The notes: generated by a model not told the origin, from the letters alone. A stretch of 64,000 bases of DNA from Callorhinus ursinus (GCF_003265705.1 NW_020313057.1:2639893-2703892), one strand, 5' to 3'. Positions 11,835 through 23,211 are shown, counted from the stretch's first letter. Numbers and translations: made by a program.

Positions 11835-12060
11835 ATCCATTCACTTCTTTTTCCAACAAATAGGTAAGCACATAAAAGGTGATCAGCACTATTCTGATAA
11901 CTGGATATCCATCCGGTTGTGAAGAAGACAGCCTTTGTAGAGTTTCTAGTCTACAGAGGAAGGTAGAAAATAAATAAGATAAATTAGCAAGCTAAGGAAA
12001 GGATATAAAGTGTTGAAGTGGGGGCAGACATTTTGAAGAGGGTGGTTAGAAATTCTCTCT
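11835..12060 (+). mobile_element. Ancient interspersed repeat, unnamed family
   Basis: 'catccattcacttctttttc', 'gatcagcactattctgataa' and 'gtttctagtctacagagg' with 'aaataaataagataaatta' match the opening of the long ancient repeat family. It abuts the MLT1 LTR. Confidence 0.4.
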
Positions 12061-12083
12061 CTCTCTTACTTTGTGCTGATGGC

Positions 12084-12436
12084 TGTCTTAATCCCTTCAA
12101 GCTGCTATAATAAAATACCAGAGACTAGGTAGCTTATAAAACAAAAATTTATTTCTCACAGTTATGGAGGCTGGAAGTTCAGGGTGGCAGCATGGTCTGT
12201 GAGGGCCTCCTTCCCACCCACAGGCTTCTTGCTGTGTCTTCATATGGAGGGAGGAGCAAGGGAGCTCTCTGGAGTCTTCTTAATAAAGGTATTAATCCCA
12301 TTCATAAGGACTCCATCTTCATGGCTTAATCACTTCCCAAAGGCCCCACCTCCAAACACCATCACATTGGGGATTAGGCCTCAACATATACATTTTGGGG
12401 GGTGGGGGCCCACCCACAAGAATTCAGTGTATAGCA
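12084..12436 (-). mobile_element. MLT1 (ERVL-MaLR) solo LTR, antisense
   Basis: Read on the minus strand it starts 'tgctatacactgaattcttg', contains 'cctaatccccaatgtgatgg' and 'ggaggtggggcctttgggaa', and ends 'gattaagaca', the order of an MLT1 LTR with TG...CA ends. No internal region adjoins it, so it is a solo LTR from an ancient retrovirus-like element and has no coding capacity. Confidence 0.85.
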
Positions 12437-12512
12437 ATACCAATTTTATGGTTGTTGCTTACTGTTCATGCTCTTGTTTAATTGATGAATAGTTTGATCC
12501 CTTTTTCTGTCC

Positions 12513-12693
12513 CAGGTGTTGTCAACCGTGCTGGCATCTAGATCATTTGGGGAATTTTAAAAGTTACTAAAACTAATACTGATACTCTGAGAAATTTAAA
12601 TTTAGTTGATCAGAGTTGGGACTATTGCATCAGTATTTAAAAGCTCTCTCCAGGAATTCTAATGTGCGACTGAGTTTGGGAACAACTGCTCTA
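12513..12693 (+). mobile_element. MER5A hAT-type MITE
   Basis: 'gttgtcaaccgtgctggcat', 'atcatttggggaattttaaa' and 'ctctccaggaattctaatgt' with 'gggaacaactgct' follow the MER5A consensus (ggttctcaa ... cagccaaggttgagaaccactg). It is a non-autonomous DNA transposon relic. Confidence 0.8.
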
Positions 12694-12699
12694 CCTCAT

Positions 12700-13555
12700 G
12701 GAGACTGAAGAATCTGTGAAAGCCAGAATCTAAGAATTGGCGGATAGCATATCTGTGAAATAAGCAATGAAAAACAAACAAACAAACAATCAACATCATG
12801 CAACAGCTTCTTTATGTTTTGTACCCTCAACGTGTCCTAAGATCCTTAAAGTAGACAATGCAAGGTTTCAAGGATTCTTGGTAATTTCTCTGTAAAGTGA
12901 ATGGCAGAACAGAACAAAGAAGGGGGAAGGAAGTTTCTGTGATGTGTTAAGTGTTTTAAAATGACTGTTACACACTCAGTAAGGCATGCCTTGTCAAATC
13001 ACCTTTTAAACTTAAAACAAAAATTGACTTTTTTGCACTTTATGTAGACTTATTTTTCACTCTTACCCTGTAAATAGAATCAATGGCATCCTTCAAATAT
13101 TAGGCTCAACAGCACAGTTATGTATTAGGCGACTAACTGGAAATCTTTCAAAACTCACCTTCAAGTTCCACAATTTGCCTCTCTAAGAAAGAAGGAGCCA
13201 GAGAGGACAGAGCAGAAAAGCAGAAAGAATCTGGGGCCCCAGATATTACTGAACCATCCTATGACAGCTGTGCCTTTGGAGCTGATATATTCCATTTTGT
13301 TTAAGCCAATTAGTTGAGTTAGGGTAATTTTCAGCTAAAAGTGTCATATCTGATCCAGAAGGACACATTGTTTCCATTTTACAGACAGAATACTATGGCT
13401 AAACTGGGTTAAATAACTTGCTAAAATCAGAGAATTTTGTTTTAATAATGCAAAGGAATCTTACTTCTTTATGAGTGATGTGTACATGTCTTCTTTATGA
13501 AATCTTCTGTAAGAATACGAGCCCCTGATAATCATCTCCTTTATTAAAACTCAAT
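12700..13555. other. No recognised feature
   Basis: Unique AT-rich DNA with a short (AAAC)n run near 12767-12788. No exon or promoter seen. Confidence 0.4.
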
Positions 13556-13559
13556 GGTA

Positions 13560-13745
13560 GGTAGTATCTGCACTATACCTGCTAGCATTCAGTTCTACAC
13601 TGGGTCATATTATTCATTATTGCTTTTCCAAGGTTCATCTTTGTCCCTGACTAGAAAATAAGCTCTTTGAAGGCAAGTCCATAGCTCCTATGGCCTGGCA
13701 CAGCACGGAGTACACAACAAATGCTTAATAGAGATAAGAAAAAGT
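13560..13745 (+). mobile_element. L2 LINE 3' end
   Basis: 'tttgtccctgactagaaaat', 'ctctttgaaggcaagtccat', 'ggcctggcacagcacggagt' and 'aaatgcttaatagag' follow the L2 terminal consensus. Confidence 0.7.
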
Positions 13746-14261
13746 GATTGACACAGGACTGAGTTTGGGCCCTACTGACACATTAATCATCTAATTTTAT
13801 GAGGATAATATAAGTAATTTAAAACTCTCTGTGCAGTCTTTTTCCCTCTTAAGGGAGGCTGCCATAAATTCATGCTGTATGTGATTAGTAATAAAATTAT
13901 AACAACAGAATAAGGAAAAGAAGTGTGGGTGAGCTTTATCCTTTCTTCTATGGAACTAGTTCCAACCAAATTATTTCAACTAGAAAGCTTGCTGTTTTTC
14001 CTTTATCTCTGGATGTTATCAGGGAAAAAACTGCCTGCTTTAAGAAATCCTCAATGGTAAAATTTTTTCTATGGTTGTGGAGATTTTTCCCTGTGGTTTT
14101 CACTCCATGACACAGCATTTTTGAGGTCTTATTTACATACCACTCTCTCCCTGCAGAGGTCACTGAACAGTAGTTTCTTATATCCCAAGGATTCTCTCAA
14201 TTTCTTGATCTTCATCAGGGCAATTTTGGATTTGCCCTATCTGGCTTATTCAGTAGTGTAT
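13746..14261. other. No recognised feature
   Basis: Unique DNA. Overlapping short frames on both strands (13925-14163) carry no splice or family evidence. Confidence 0.35.
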
Positions 14262-14787
14262 ATATCAGGGTTCTCCAGAGAAACAGAACCAACAGGGGTG
14301 TGTGTGTGTGGGGGATGTGTGTGTGTGTGTACGAGTGCATGTGTGTTGTATTTATATATCTATCTCAACACCTTTCTATCCATCCATGTAGCTATGTATG
14401 TTATCTATTTATGCATCTCTCTCTCATATATCCATTGATCATCTATCTATCTATATAGAGACAAATTTTAATGAATCGGCTTACAAATTTGTGGGGAACG
14501 TACAAATCTGAAATCCACAGGACAGGCCAGCAGGCTAGAAACTCAGGCAGGACTTGCTGCAGGCTTGAGGCAGAATGCCTTTTTCTTCAGGAAACCTTAG
14601 TCTTTGCTATTAAGGCCTTTAAAATATTGGATGAGGCCTGCTTACCCTCCCAAGAATAATCTCCTTTACTGTCAGCTGATTGTAGATGTCAAGTGTATCT
14701 ACAAAATATCCATGCAGCCACAGCTGGATTAGTGCTTGATTAAAGGTCTGGGGGCCATCTTAACCAAGTTAACACGTAAGACTATCA
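14262..14787 (-). mobile_element. LTR-like ancient repeat, antisense, with embedded microsatellites
   Basis: It begins 'atcagggttctccagagaaa' and contains 'gacaggccagcaggctagaa', 'ggcctttaaaatattggatg' and 'aagttaacacgtaag'. This is the reverse complement of a common mammalian repeat with TG...CA-type ends, an LTR-like architecture whose name I cannot give with confidence. A plus-strand copy of the same family is at 38705-39178. Confidence 0.6.
14298..14458 (+). repeat. (TG)n and (TATC)n-like microsatellites
   Basis: Imperfect TG run at 14298-14348 followed by TATC/TCTA-rich sequence to about 14458, inside the LTR-like element. Confidence 0.8.
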
Positions 14788-14819
14788 AAAAGAGTTTGAT
14801 AAAGATAAAAACATCATGG

Positions 14820-15008
14820 GGGCGCCTGGGTGGCTCAGTCAGTTAAGCATCTGCCTTTGGCTCAGGTTGTGATCCTGGGGTCCTGGGATCGAGCCCCATG
14901 CCGGACTCCCTGCTCAGCAAGGAGTCTGCTTCTCCCTCCGCCCTCTGTCTCTTTCTCCACGCTCTCTCTCTCAAATAAATAAATAAAATCTTTTAAAAAA
15001 GAGAGAGG
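14820..15008 (+). mobile_element. CAN SINE with 13-bp TSD
   Basis: Starts 'gggcgcctgggtggctcagt', has 'gtcctgggatcgagccccat' and ends with (aaat)n and an A-rich tail. The TSD 'aaaaacatcatgg' at 14807-14819 recurs with one mismatch at 15009-15021. Confidence 0.96.
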
Positions 15009-15021
15009 AAAAACAGCATGG

Positions 15022-15645
15022 AATGGATAGAAAAGAAATTGGTGGAATGCTTCCTGGAGAAAGCAGGAATGGATTGGATGGGTTTCCATTGAGGTTGACG
15101 CTGTAGCACTGAGACTACAGAGCCTTGCTTTGGGGATCTCTGAGTTCCTTTTATTCCATTGCTGGTAACTTTGCTCTCCTAGACTCAACAATGCCCTTTT
15201 ACCTAGTGTCACCCATTCTTGCTCAAAAGAGATTTTTCTAGGACCGCTAAACCATTTTAAGCTTAATTTAGACCGTGTTTGGTGTTAAATGCTCCTTAGA
15301 AGTGTCAAGTCACCAAACCTATATTATTTGCTGACTTTGTTCAAATGGTCAGTTTCCCAGTTTCTATTCCTCTAAAACATGCTTTCCCCTGACAGTGAAA
15401 ATGTTGGCAGATTAAACTGTCATAAAACAGCAGAGGTGACCTCAGCTTGTTTACTCACTACATCGTGTCATTAGGAATTTAATCCAACCTTTGGTGTTAA
15501 GAAATATTTTTCATTTTTTTCTAGATCTGCATTTCATCTTTGACTGAATAACTTTCCAAGGAAAGAAGTTCATAATTTTCAGTATCTAATGGATTTCTAA
15601 AAGGAAAATAAAATAACCCACATGGTTGCAGACACATAGATGTGC
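15022..15645. other. No recognised feature
   Basis: Unique DNA after the SINE; no exon, promoter or repeat recognised. Confidence 0.35.
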
Positions 15646-15649
15646 TCTA

Positions 15650-16110
15650 TCTGGCATGGTGCACTTGCATCTTAGTGGAAGAAACCCGAACTCAAATGAT
15701 TAAAGAAAGTACAGCTTTTATTACCGAAAAGTCTGGAGTAGGGCAAGCTTTGCAATGGCTTGATACATTCGCTCAAAGGTGCACCAAAGACCAGCTCTTT
15801 GCATGTCACCTCTCTGCTTTTCAGTGTCATTTTGTTTTAAAGGCTGGCTCCTCCACAATCACCACGTGGCTGCCAGGGCTTCAGGCTTTCACATCCTCAT
15901 TTAGCTGGAGAGACAGAGAGACAGTGGAAGGAGGAGTATTTCTTTTCCACCAGAAAACAAGTCTTGGACTTTTGTTACCCTGATGTCCAAAGAAAGAGAG
16001 AGAACTACTCTGCCTGGCTGGGCAGGCTACTCCTACCCCTGGGGCTGGCTGCGAGGCCATCCTATTCACAGCATGTGGCTGGTCATCAGAGGAGCGGCAC
16101 AATGAATTCA
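15650..16110 (+). mobile_element. Probable ancient unnamed interspersed repeat
   Basis: 'ccgaactcaaatgattaaag', 'aaggctggctcctccacaat', 'ggcttcaggctttcacatcc' and 'aagtcttggacttttgttac' loosely follow the same ancient family as 7025-7270, with a tttattggctca opening and a later aagtcctgggg section. Divergence is high, so the boundaries and the call are weak. Confidence 0.35.
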
Positions 16111-16555
16111 GGGGAGGCTCAACGTCCTATACATACATATATCTCAGAAATTACTTGGATTCACCATTCCTTTAATAGCTTTGATATGAAAAATTTGTTA
16201 GTTGAATTCAAGGTTACTTTTCTCAGTCATTACATACCTTACATTTTGTATGTATCAGGAGACTGCTGAACATTTGGAAAACAACTCACAAAATACTTTC
16301 TTTGGTATTCAAAATGGAAAAGTTGAGTGTACCTTTTTCTTGAGAAGCAGTAAAATTTCTCCTTATCATTTTTTTCTCTCCTTGTCATTTACGAGTATGT
16401 GTGAAGAAAAAAACTGGAATAAACTAAAAAGTCAGTCGTTTACATATTTATTCTTATCCCTTCATTCCATTCCTTTCCTCTCATTTTCCTTTCATCCATC
16501 CACACAATAAATGTAACACGGCTGTAAGGAGAACTAAAAACGCATTCTATTTTAC

Positions 16556-16669
16556 CGGTAATAAGTACTGAATAATCACAGTGGCCCTCCATGGTAAATG
16601 TAAAAGTTCCTTCTATACGCTGCGACTCCTGCCGAAGCATCAACAAGTCTGAGGAAGACCTGCCCACAA
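16556..16669 (-). other. Candidate coding exon (114 bp, unidentified)
   Basis: On the minus strand a pyrimidine-rich tract ending 'cccacacctcag' precedes 114 bases, followed by a 'gtaaaa' donor-like site at 16555. The length is a multiple of three and one frame is open across it, giving a 1-1 phase exon of 38 codons containing the residues LLMLRQESQ, then GTFTFTMEGHC. The open frame extends both sides (16440-16718), so it may equally be a chance ORF or part of a degraded processed gene. The segment has several CpGs, unlike its surroundings. I do not recognise the protein. A second donor-like site, 'gtaagt', lies at 16695-16700. Confidence 0.2.
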
Positions 16670-16841
16670 CTGAGGTGTGGGCATCAGGAGGAGAACTTAC
16701 TTTGTAATGGAATTCCATGTTTTCACTATAATGGGGTTGTAGACTCCCATTCCCAGCTTCTAGTTTCTGTCACCAGCCTCATTAGGAGCAAAGAGTAGAG
16801 CCTGATTTATTAGCAAAAGGGTAATCATAAAAACTTCACGT

Positions 16842-16918
16842 ATGTGTCAGTGTGCGTGTGTTTGTGTGTCAGTGTGCGTGCGTGTGTGTGCGTGTGTGTA
16901 TTTGTGTGCCTGCATGCA
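16842..16918 (+). repeat. Imperfect (TG)n tract
   Basis: TG-rich, with interspersed GC dinucleotides and a 'tgtgtcagtgtgcgtg' motif that occurs twice, showing an internal duplication. Confidence 0.85.
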
Positions 16919-17360
16919 CTGGCATCTGTTACCATTCTTTTCATTGCTACCCTTTTGGTAATGTCACAAGTAGCTTTTGAACTAGAGTCAGTTTTGTACT
17001 TTGGGAGCACTTATACTTTATTAGACTGATAAAAAAAATTGCCTGTTCTAACAATTTTCTTTTATCAAATATTCTTTGAATGGCCAAGTTTGCATGAGTC
17101 TTATCCATCCCATCTTAAAATCGTCAGCAGGTACCGTCACACACAAGGAGGTCCCACAACACATGATGAGGTTATATAACATGACACAAATCGAGTTCCC
17201 CTGGAGCTGGATGTTCATCTCCTATATCAAACTCTTATTACTAACAACCAAGGTTTACTAGAAGCTATATGTCTTTGTATCTGAACTTGTCCCTGGAGAG
17301 GAAGTAAAACTCTTGTCTGAAACTTTTGTAAGTTTTGTAAGGGAGAGGGAAACCTTGGAG

Positions 17361-17495
17361 TATAAAGCTGGGTCTGTTTCAGGCACTCTGTTCTTCCAGG
17401 GGCCCAGGGCCAGGGTGGTTTAGAGGGCCATCTCTGAAGAGATGAGTGAAGAGCAAAAGGAAAGAAACTCTGACATCATGGAGATTGAATGGGCA
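17361..17495 (+). promoter_or_regulatory. Weak candidate promoter plus first exon
   Basis: A TATA-like box 'tataaag' at 17361-17367 is followed 75 bases downstream by an ATG at 17442. That ATG opens 18 codons ending exactly at a consensus splice donor (gca/gtaagt, GT at 17496). If used, transcription would start near 17391 and the short exon would encode an acidic, charged N-terminus in phase 0. Each element is common by chance, and no downstream acceptor exon was identified. Confidence 0.15.
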
Positions 17496-17499
17496 GTAA

Positions 17500-19195
17500 G
17501 TTCAGTCCCTTTTTCCAGGCATCACTTTCCAGGCTACAGCAAAAACAGGAAGGAAGGATGCCCTCTCAGACCAGAGTGAATGGGTCTGTGTCTGCAGGAG
17601 TCAACTGCATTAGCAGATGGGATAGCGGGAAACCTGCAGCCTGGGAATGACATCAGCCTGAAAATGGAAAAATCCACTGTGGTCCTGTAAATATTAAAAT
17701 AGGGAGACTGGTGAGTATTTAAAAAAAACATTTGGAACCCAGAGCAAGAGATGTTGTGGATTAAATCTCTCTTCTAATTCCTTTCACTGTTTTTGTAACC
17801 TATCTTCCCAGACACTGCGGAAAAGCTTTCTGGTCTTGTGAAACAAGTCTTTACCTTCTCTGGAGGTGGAGGTGGGAGCACCGGGCAGGTAGACTTCAGT
17901 CTAGGTATGTTATAACCTTCTCTGAAGAACCTGGCACTTCCTTGCCCTCTTGTCCTTGCAGCTCTCAGAGCCACAGATCAGGGCATAGAGACACGCAGGG
18001 ACAACTCTGGCGGTATCTGGGATGGTCTAGAGACTACCAATGTCCTAGGACTTTCCACAGTTTTTCAAAGGCTTAGCATATCAAGTCACTCCACTTGACT
18101 TGCTTCCCTTAAGACCTGCTCAATGCTTAATACCCCAGACCTGCCCAGACTTTCTTTTTCACTGATGGTTTCCCAGCCTTGACTAGTAAGAGCAAAAAGA
18201 GATGCAGAAGACAAGTTGTCTATCATAGCATGCTCAGCCCCTTGCAGGACAAGGGCCATGTATCAGAAATTATATAAAAACTGAACAGTTTCCCAAAATG
18301 TCCTCTAGTTTTAAACACAAAGAGAGTTTCTTTAAAAAATCCTCATTTATGGGTTTGCTTTGGAACATTCTCTTGGGAAGACTCGGGGGTGGTGGAGTCT
18401 TTGTGTTCAGCTTCAACCTTTCCCCAGAGATCATAATGAGGAAGGAAGGGAGCAGATGTGCACATCCCATCTGCCCAGCTGAGGCCAGTCATCTTCCTCC
18501 TTCTCATTACCTAGCGGATGTCCAACGGCATGGGGCCCATCCCTTAGCAGATGTGCTGATACAGAAATAATGCATTAGGCAGATCTGTTCCTAATATTTG
18601 CAGGACTGGAGCTACAGTAAAAAAGAGCCTGAGGCCAAGCTCCCTCTTTGTGCCACCCCTGATTCTGCCTTGTACCTTGAAGGGCCACTAGCACATGCAT
18701 TTGTACTCCTCAGCCTGCAGGTCCTAATGCTGTCCCATCCTTCCCCAAAGAGTCACCCTCTGAACCCTCTTTCTGACTAGAGATGTACACACCTGCCATG
18801 TGGTCCTTCATTACTACAGACTTGAGGAAGAAGGTTCCACCTAGGATGGTCTAGTCAGGGAATTCCTGGGTGCCAAGAACCTGCACCATGATCTAGAAGG
18901 GGAGAGGCGCTGAGTGGGCACATCTGGCCCAGGACTCCTTGACTAGAATTCTCTAGAGCAAAATGCTGCAGGCAGAGACCCTGGATGCCTGGGTCCAAGG
19001 GCTAGATTCAGGGTCCTCTGAATTCAATGATTCCTCCCATGACACATTCAGTTTCATGATATCCTTGGGACAATATCAGCAAAAGTCATATGCTGTGTTT
19101 GTACTTTTCATAGACTTGAATGTTGTCATCTTTGATAGCTTTATAGAGCTTTAAAAGCGCTTTTCCAGGGAATCCATTTTTTATGGATTTTTTAA
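17500..19195. other. Unique DNA, moderately GC-rich in parts
   Basis: About 1.7 kb with no named repeat. Short frames exist on both strands (for example 18298-18570 and 18270-18470) but none is supported by splice sites or family resemblance. Confidence 0.35.
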
Positions 19196-19199
19196 AAAA

Positions 19200-19470
19200 A
19201 AAGTTTAGGTCTTTCCATTATGATACAGTAGCCTTGGTTTCCACTGTTGGTTCACAACCTTAGGAGCTCCCCAAGTGAAATCCAAAACTGGTCCCCATAC
19301 ATAGAGAGCATGGAGAGACAGAAGAAAGAGGCGGACAACTTCAGATTGGTAGTTGGCTGTTTTAATAAGCAAGGGAGTGTATGTATGTGGCTTGTCTTGA
19401 TGGCTGCAAGAAGAATAGCTCTCCCCACCCATGAGCCAGCATCTTCAGACTTTATATAAAGGCCTTAATG
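19200..19470 (-). mobile_element. Probable retroviral LTR fragment (antisense)
   Basis: On the minus strand a 'tatataaa' box at 19451-19458 is followed about 90 bases later by an 'attaaa' poly(A)-type signal (plus 19361-19366), then a CT-rich section and a tail leading to 'ggaaagacctaaac'. This TATA, short R, poly(A) signal, U5 order is typical of an LTR. U3 probably extends to the right of 19470, but its end and the family are not clear. No retroviral protein is claimed here. Confidence 0.35.
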
Positions 19471-20769
19471 GTGTCCAGTCATATACAGTCCAGATAGTCT
19501 CAATAACACATTACTCTCTCAAGGTTTCATCCTTAAAGTGGTTCCTAGTGCACCAAAAGTGGCAGAGTGCACATTCCAAAGACAGGGAGGGGTGAGAAGC
19601 CTCTGATTGCCCAGGTCCACTTCTTGGGTCAACTGGTGGTCATGTTCTCTTGATGGTCTCCTCCAACATCTCAGATGTCCTATATCCCAAGATGTGGCTC
19701 AGGCCACAGTGAGTAGTTTTCAGGGGAGGATGTATTTAGAAGATATTTGTGAATGAGACCCATTCACTTCCATAAGAAAGGCCTTGGAGAGGCTACCAAT
19801 GTATTTTCATACTACCCTTGCCTCCAAATTGTTCTCCTGGCCCCATGTGGTTTGTCCTAGATAGCTCTCCTTATTTGAGCTGTTGACTCTCATCTTTCTG
19901 AGTTTCCAAGTACCATGGCTCTTCAGGATGATCACTGAGGTGCCTCATCCATGACTAGCTTCCATGATGGGATTAGACCTTTCTATTTTTAGGCTGTCCT
20001 CTTCCCTGTCTTAGATTTCATTCCCTCAAGGTCTACTACTGTGAATGTGTCAGTGGTTGTTAATGATTCTTCCCATAACACATGTGCATTGTCATAAGTA
20101 GTTTTGGAATTATGCATTATATCAAAGACATTACTGCTACTGATTTTAGGCATTGCAATGTAATAGTAGAGAGCATATTATTGGAGAGGATGGGCCCTTG
20201 GTACTTCTACCTGGGATGGAAGAGGCCCAAGGTGATAAATTATCCAGAAAAATACCGGTATATTGCAACTACTGTCCTTCTGACTCATTTCACATCTCTG
20301 TAAAGACCTCATTAAAACTGGGATGTGAACTTTGGTCATGCCTCCGTTCTAATAAGGCCACTACATTATTCATTTGGACAGGGAGTAAGGGTGCTGGTGT
20401 CAGGGAAAATTATTATATGGTGAAGTATGTTTTTTACTTAGCGGATTAACTCACAGTCTAGTTTTGATCTACAGATTTTAACCAGGAAGAAGGAATGAGG
20501 CACTAGTATCTCGGAAGCCAGGTTGATTGAGGAGGGAAGGGGGGGTGTCAGAGGAATGTCACAACACATGGATCTCATTGAGGTGTGCTGAGCAAACAGT
20601 GCATTAGATCATGTGAGCAGGGAAAGACTTCACTCATCAGCCACCTCAGGGTGTCATTCAGGTTTCAAGTCCTCAGAGAAGCTCGCTCTGAGGCTGGCAG
20701 ATCACATGGTCTATCTGGGTTTTTGTTTCTTCTTAATGGCATTGTTCCCTGGCTTACAAACATAGCCAT
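19471..20769. other. Unassigned, possibly retroviral-derived DNA
   Basis: It lies upstream (minus sense) of the LTR-like segment and could be U3 and internal region of the same old element, but no gag, pol or env motif could be recognised. It contains a G run near 20536-20546. Confidence 0.2.
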
Positions 20770-20806
20770 TCTACCTCAGCAATTCATCCTTCCCAGAAAG
20801 GCTGGC
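20770..20806 (+). repeat. 37-bp flank copy left of the assembly gap
   Basis: Identical base for base to 20817-20853 on the other side of the Ns. It looks like unmerged contig ends rather than a biological repeat. Confidence 0.9.
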
Positions 20807-20816
20807 NNNNNNNNNN
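20807..20816. other. Assembly gap (10 N)
   Basis: Ten N characters. The 37 bases before and after are identical, so the true gap is probably negative in length (an overlap that was not collapsed). Confidence 0.98.
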
Positions 20817-20853
20817 TCTACCTCAGCAATTCATCCTTCCCAGAAAGGCTGGC
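20817..20853 (+). repeat. 37-bp flank copy right of the assembly gap
   Basis: Second copy of the 20770-20806 sequence; only this copy runs on into 'tggaaccaaactcc'. Confidence 0.9.
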
Positions 20854-21744
20854 TGGAACCAAACTCCAGCTCTCTTGTAACCCTTTAACAGGTCTCATCT
20901 GGTCCTAAATTCTAGGCATGCCATGGAACATGCAGGCTTTGACTCTACAATAAGCATTCAGGATTTTTTCTTTTTTTTAAAGAAAAGTTACTCTAGATCC
21001 CAAAGGTATAATCAGATCTATTCTTAACCTTGCTTTGAGGAAGGACAGGGGTAAAATCCAGGCCAGCAGGCACTTGAGCGAGCAGGTTATGCGTTCCACT
21101 TGGTACTGCTAAGACTTTGATGTCCCTGGAATTTTACCTGGTTTTCTTTTGCACTGCATCCTGGTTAAATGCTGTACCTTTGAAACCTCTGGGTACCAGT
21201 CAGTGTTTGTATTTGTAAGCAAGAGAAAACATCTCTGGTTGATTTAAATAAAACTGACGAAGGTACAGCTACACAGCCTGGAACAACATCCCAAACAGTG
21301 CTGCAAAACTGGTCCCGGGAAGACAGCTCTACCACCACTGCTAAAATAGATGCTGCTCCTGATTCTGCCAGCTCCAGACTCTAGAGGCTGCTACTTATAC
21401 CACTGCTGTTGTGGCCCTGGAATGCAAACTTTGCCTGATGACCACTCTTTCCAGTTCCATCTATCTGAAGCTGCTAGTTTCCCATTCAAAGTCTTGGGGG
21501 AGAAGGTCCATTTGATTGCAGGAAGTCAGGCTAGAGCCTTTGCCACAGCTACAAGAGATGGATAGAGAGCTACTGATATCTTCAGCATCAAGAATGTGAG
21601 GTAGGCCTGCCTCCCACTGAGCGTCAGAGAAATTCTCCAGACGTGGGAGGAAGGTTCAGATATTGGGCGGCCAAAAAGAATAACAGATGTCCACTATACT
21701 TTGTCAGATCTTGCCTTGACTGCCATGTACTTATTCCCAGCTCG
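20854..21744. other. Mostly unique DNA
   Basis: Includes a stretch near 21300-21725 ('tccagctctc', 'aacagatgtccactatact') that may be an ancient retroposon relic. I cannot support a family or gene. Confidence 0.3.
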
Positions 21745-21749
21745 AAGAC

Positions 21750-22960
21750 ATTCATTCATTCAACATATATTTATCAAGCACTTGTTAAGAGGCAGGCACT
21801 GTGACTACTTTTGAGGAGGAATATACAGGTAAAAGAGAATGATGTTCTTCTCAAGTAGCCCCCAATCTAGTTGGGAAGGTAAATAAAACAGAATATAAGA
21901 ACAATAGGTGTTTGATGTAAGTAAGCACTGGGGTACCTAATCTGAGGATCTGACACATAAATGAAATCTTGAAAAATAAGTGGAAATTGCCAGAGCAAAG
22001 GTGGGTAAAGGTGTTTCAGAAAGAGACATTTCACTATGGCTGCATATGACTGCATGGAGGAAACTGGTGGGGAACAGGAGTGGAGTGACAGGCAGAACAG
22101 ATCATAAAAGCTTTGCATGCCTTACTGAGGAGTTTGGATTTTATACTGAAGATCATAGAAAATTATGGGGGAATTTTAAGGAAACATCACTTTATCATGG
22201 GAAATTAATTGTTTGGGTAAGGAGACCACTTGGGAAGTTCCTATAGAAACCTAGGGAATAAATAATGATAGATTCAAGAATGATGTAATTAAGGAGATGC
22301 TTTGGAGATAGAATTGATAGGACTTAATAACTGATTAAATGTGGCATTTATAAGGGAAGGAGAAGTTATAAATGACTTCTAGCTTAATGGGTTGGGCAAT
22401 TATGGGGAAAGTGATGTTATAGATTTGGGAGGGAGAGGATATGTTTGAATTTGGACAGGTTCCAATTTTGAGGTGCCTATGAGGCACTAGTGTGGCCATG
22501 GCTGGGAGGCAGAGGAACATGTAGATATGACTTTTAGGAGGGTAGGCTAGACCAGAGATAGAATTGGAAACCATTATTGTCTTGGTCATTGCTTAAGTCA
22601 TGGAGTGGCTGGATCAGTTAGGGAGAATCTGGGCAGATGGATGAAAGAGGTCCAAGGACACCACATGGGCATGGACCACCAGCATTTCAAGAACAGAGTA
22701 AAGAGACCCTGTGAAGAAACTGAGAGGAGTCAAACAAAGAAAGAAAACCAGAAGAGTGTGAAAGCCAAAGGAAGAGATACTTTTGAAAGGGAGGGAGTAG
22801 AAAGGTCAAGAGACAGAGGACTAAAAACTGTTCATTTGATTTTGGTAGAAAGACATCTTTAGTGACTTTTAAGAGAGTTGTTTCAATAGAGTGGTAGCTG
22901 CAAGGACTACAGTGAATCTAGGGGACAAGGAAGGTTAAACAGTGGAGATGAGAAATGTAG
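21750..22960 (+). mobile_element. Long ancient interspersed repeat, unnamed family
   Basis: It opens 'ttcattcattcaacatatat' and 'aagaggcaggcactgtgact', then 'gaggagtttggattttatac', 'ggagatgctttggagataga', 'gaggtgcctatgaggcacta' and 'gaggtccaaggacacc'. These are successive landmarks of a long non-coding mammalian repeat, here over more than 1 kb in consensus order. Other copies in this window are at 8775, 9195, 11835, 26825 and 33895. Confidence 0.55.
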
Positions 22961-22984
22961 AATATTTTTCAGCAAGATTGGTTA

Positions 22985-23009
22985 TGAAAGAGAAAGAGAG
23001 AGAGAGAGA
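22985..23009 (+). repeat. (GA)n microsatellite
   Basis: Short GA/AG dinucleotide run. Confidence 0.85.
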
Positions 23010-23211
23010 ATGAGCACAGCAACTAAGGAGTGATACAGGATCCAGGGAAGAATTGCTAAAATTTGGCCATACTACCAATCCAGCATAATTATTACCTGGC
23101 CAGATACTGATCTTTGAATGCAAGAAATATACTGCCCCTCTTCACTTTCTCTCCCATGATCGGCCAAGGGTGAAAGGAGAAATAACTCATCCAACCTTAA
23201 AAAATATTTAG

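Noticed and set aside
16825..17029. Cysteine/valine-rich and histidine/threonine-rich peptides on both strands
   Set aside because: Translations of the TG microsatellite.
20585..20908. Open frame spanning the N gap
   Set aside because: It includes unknown bases and a duplicated gap flank, so it is an artefact of the assembly.
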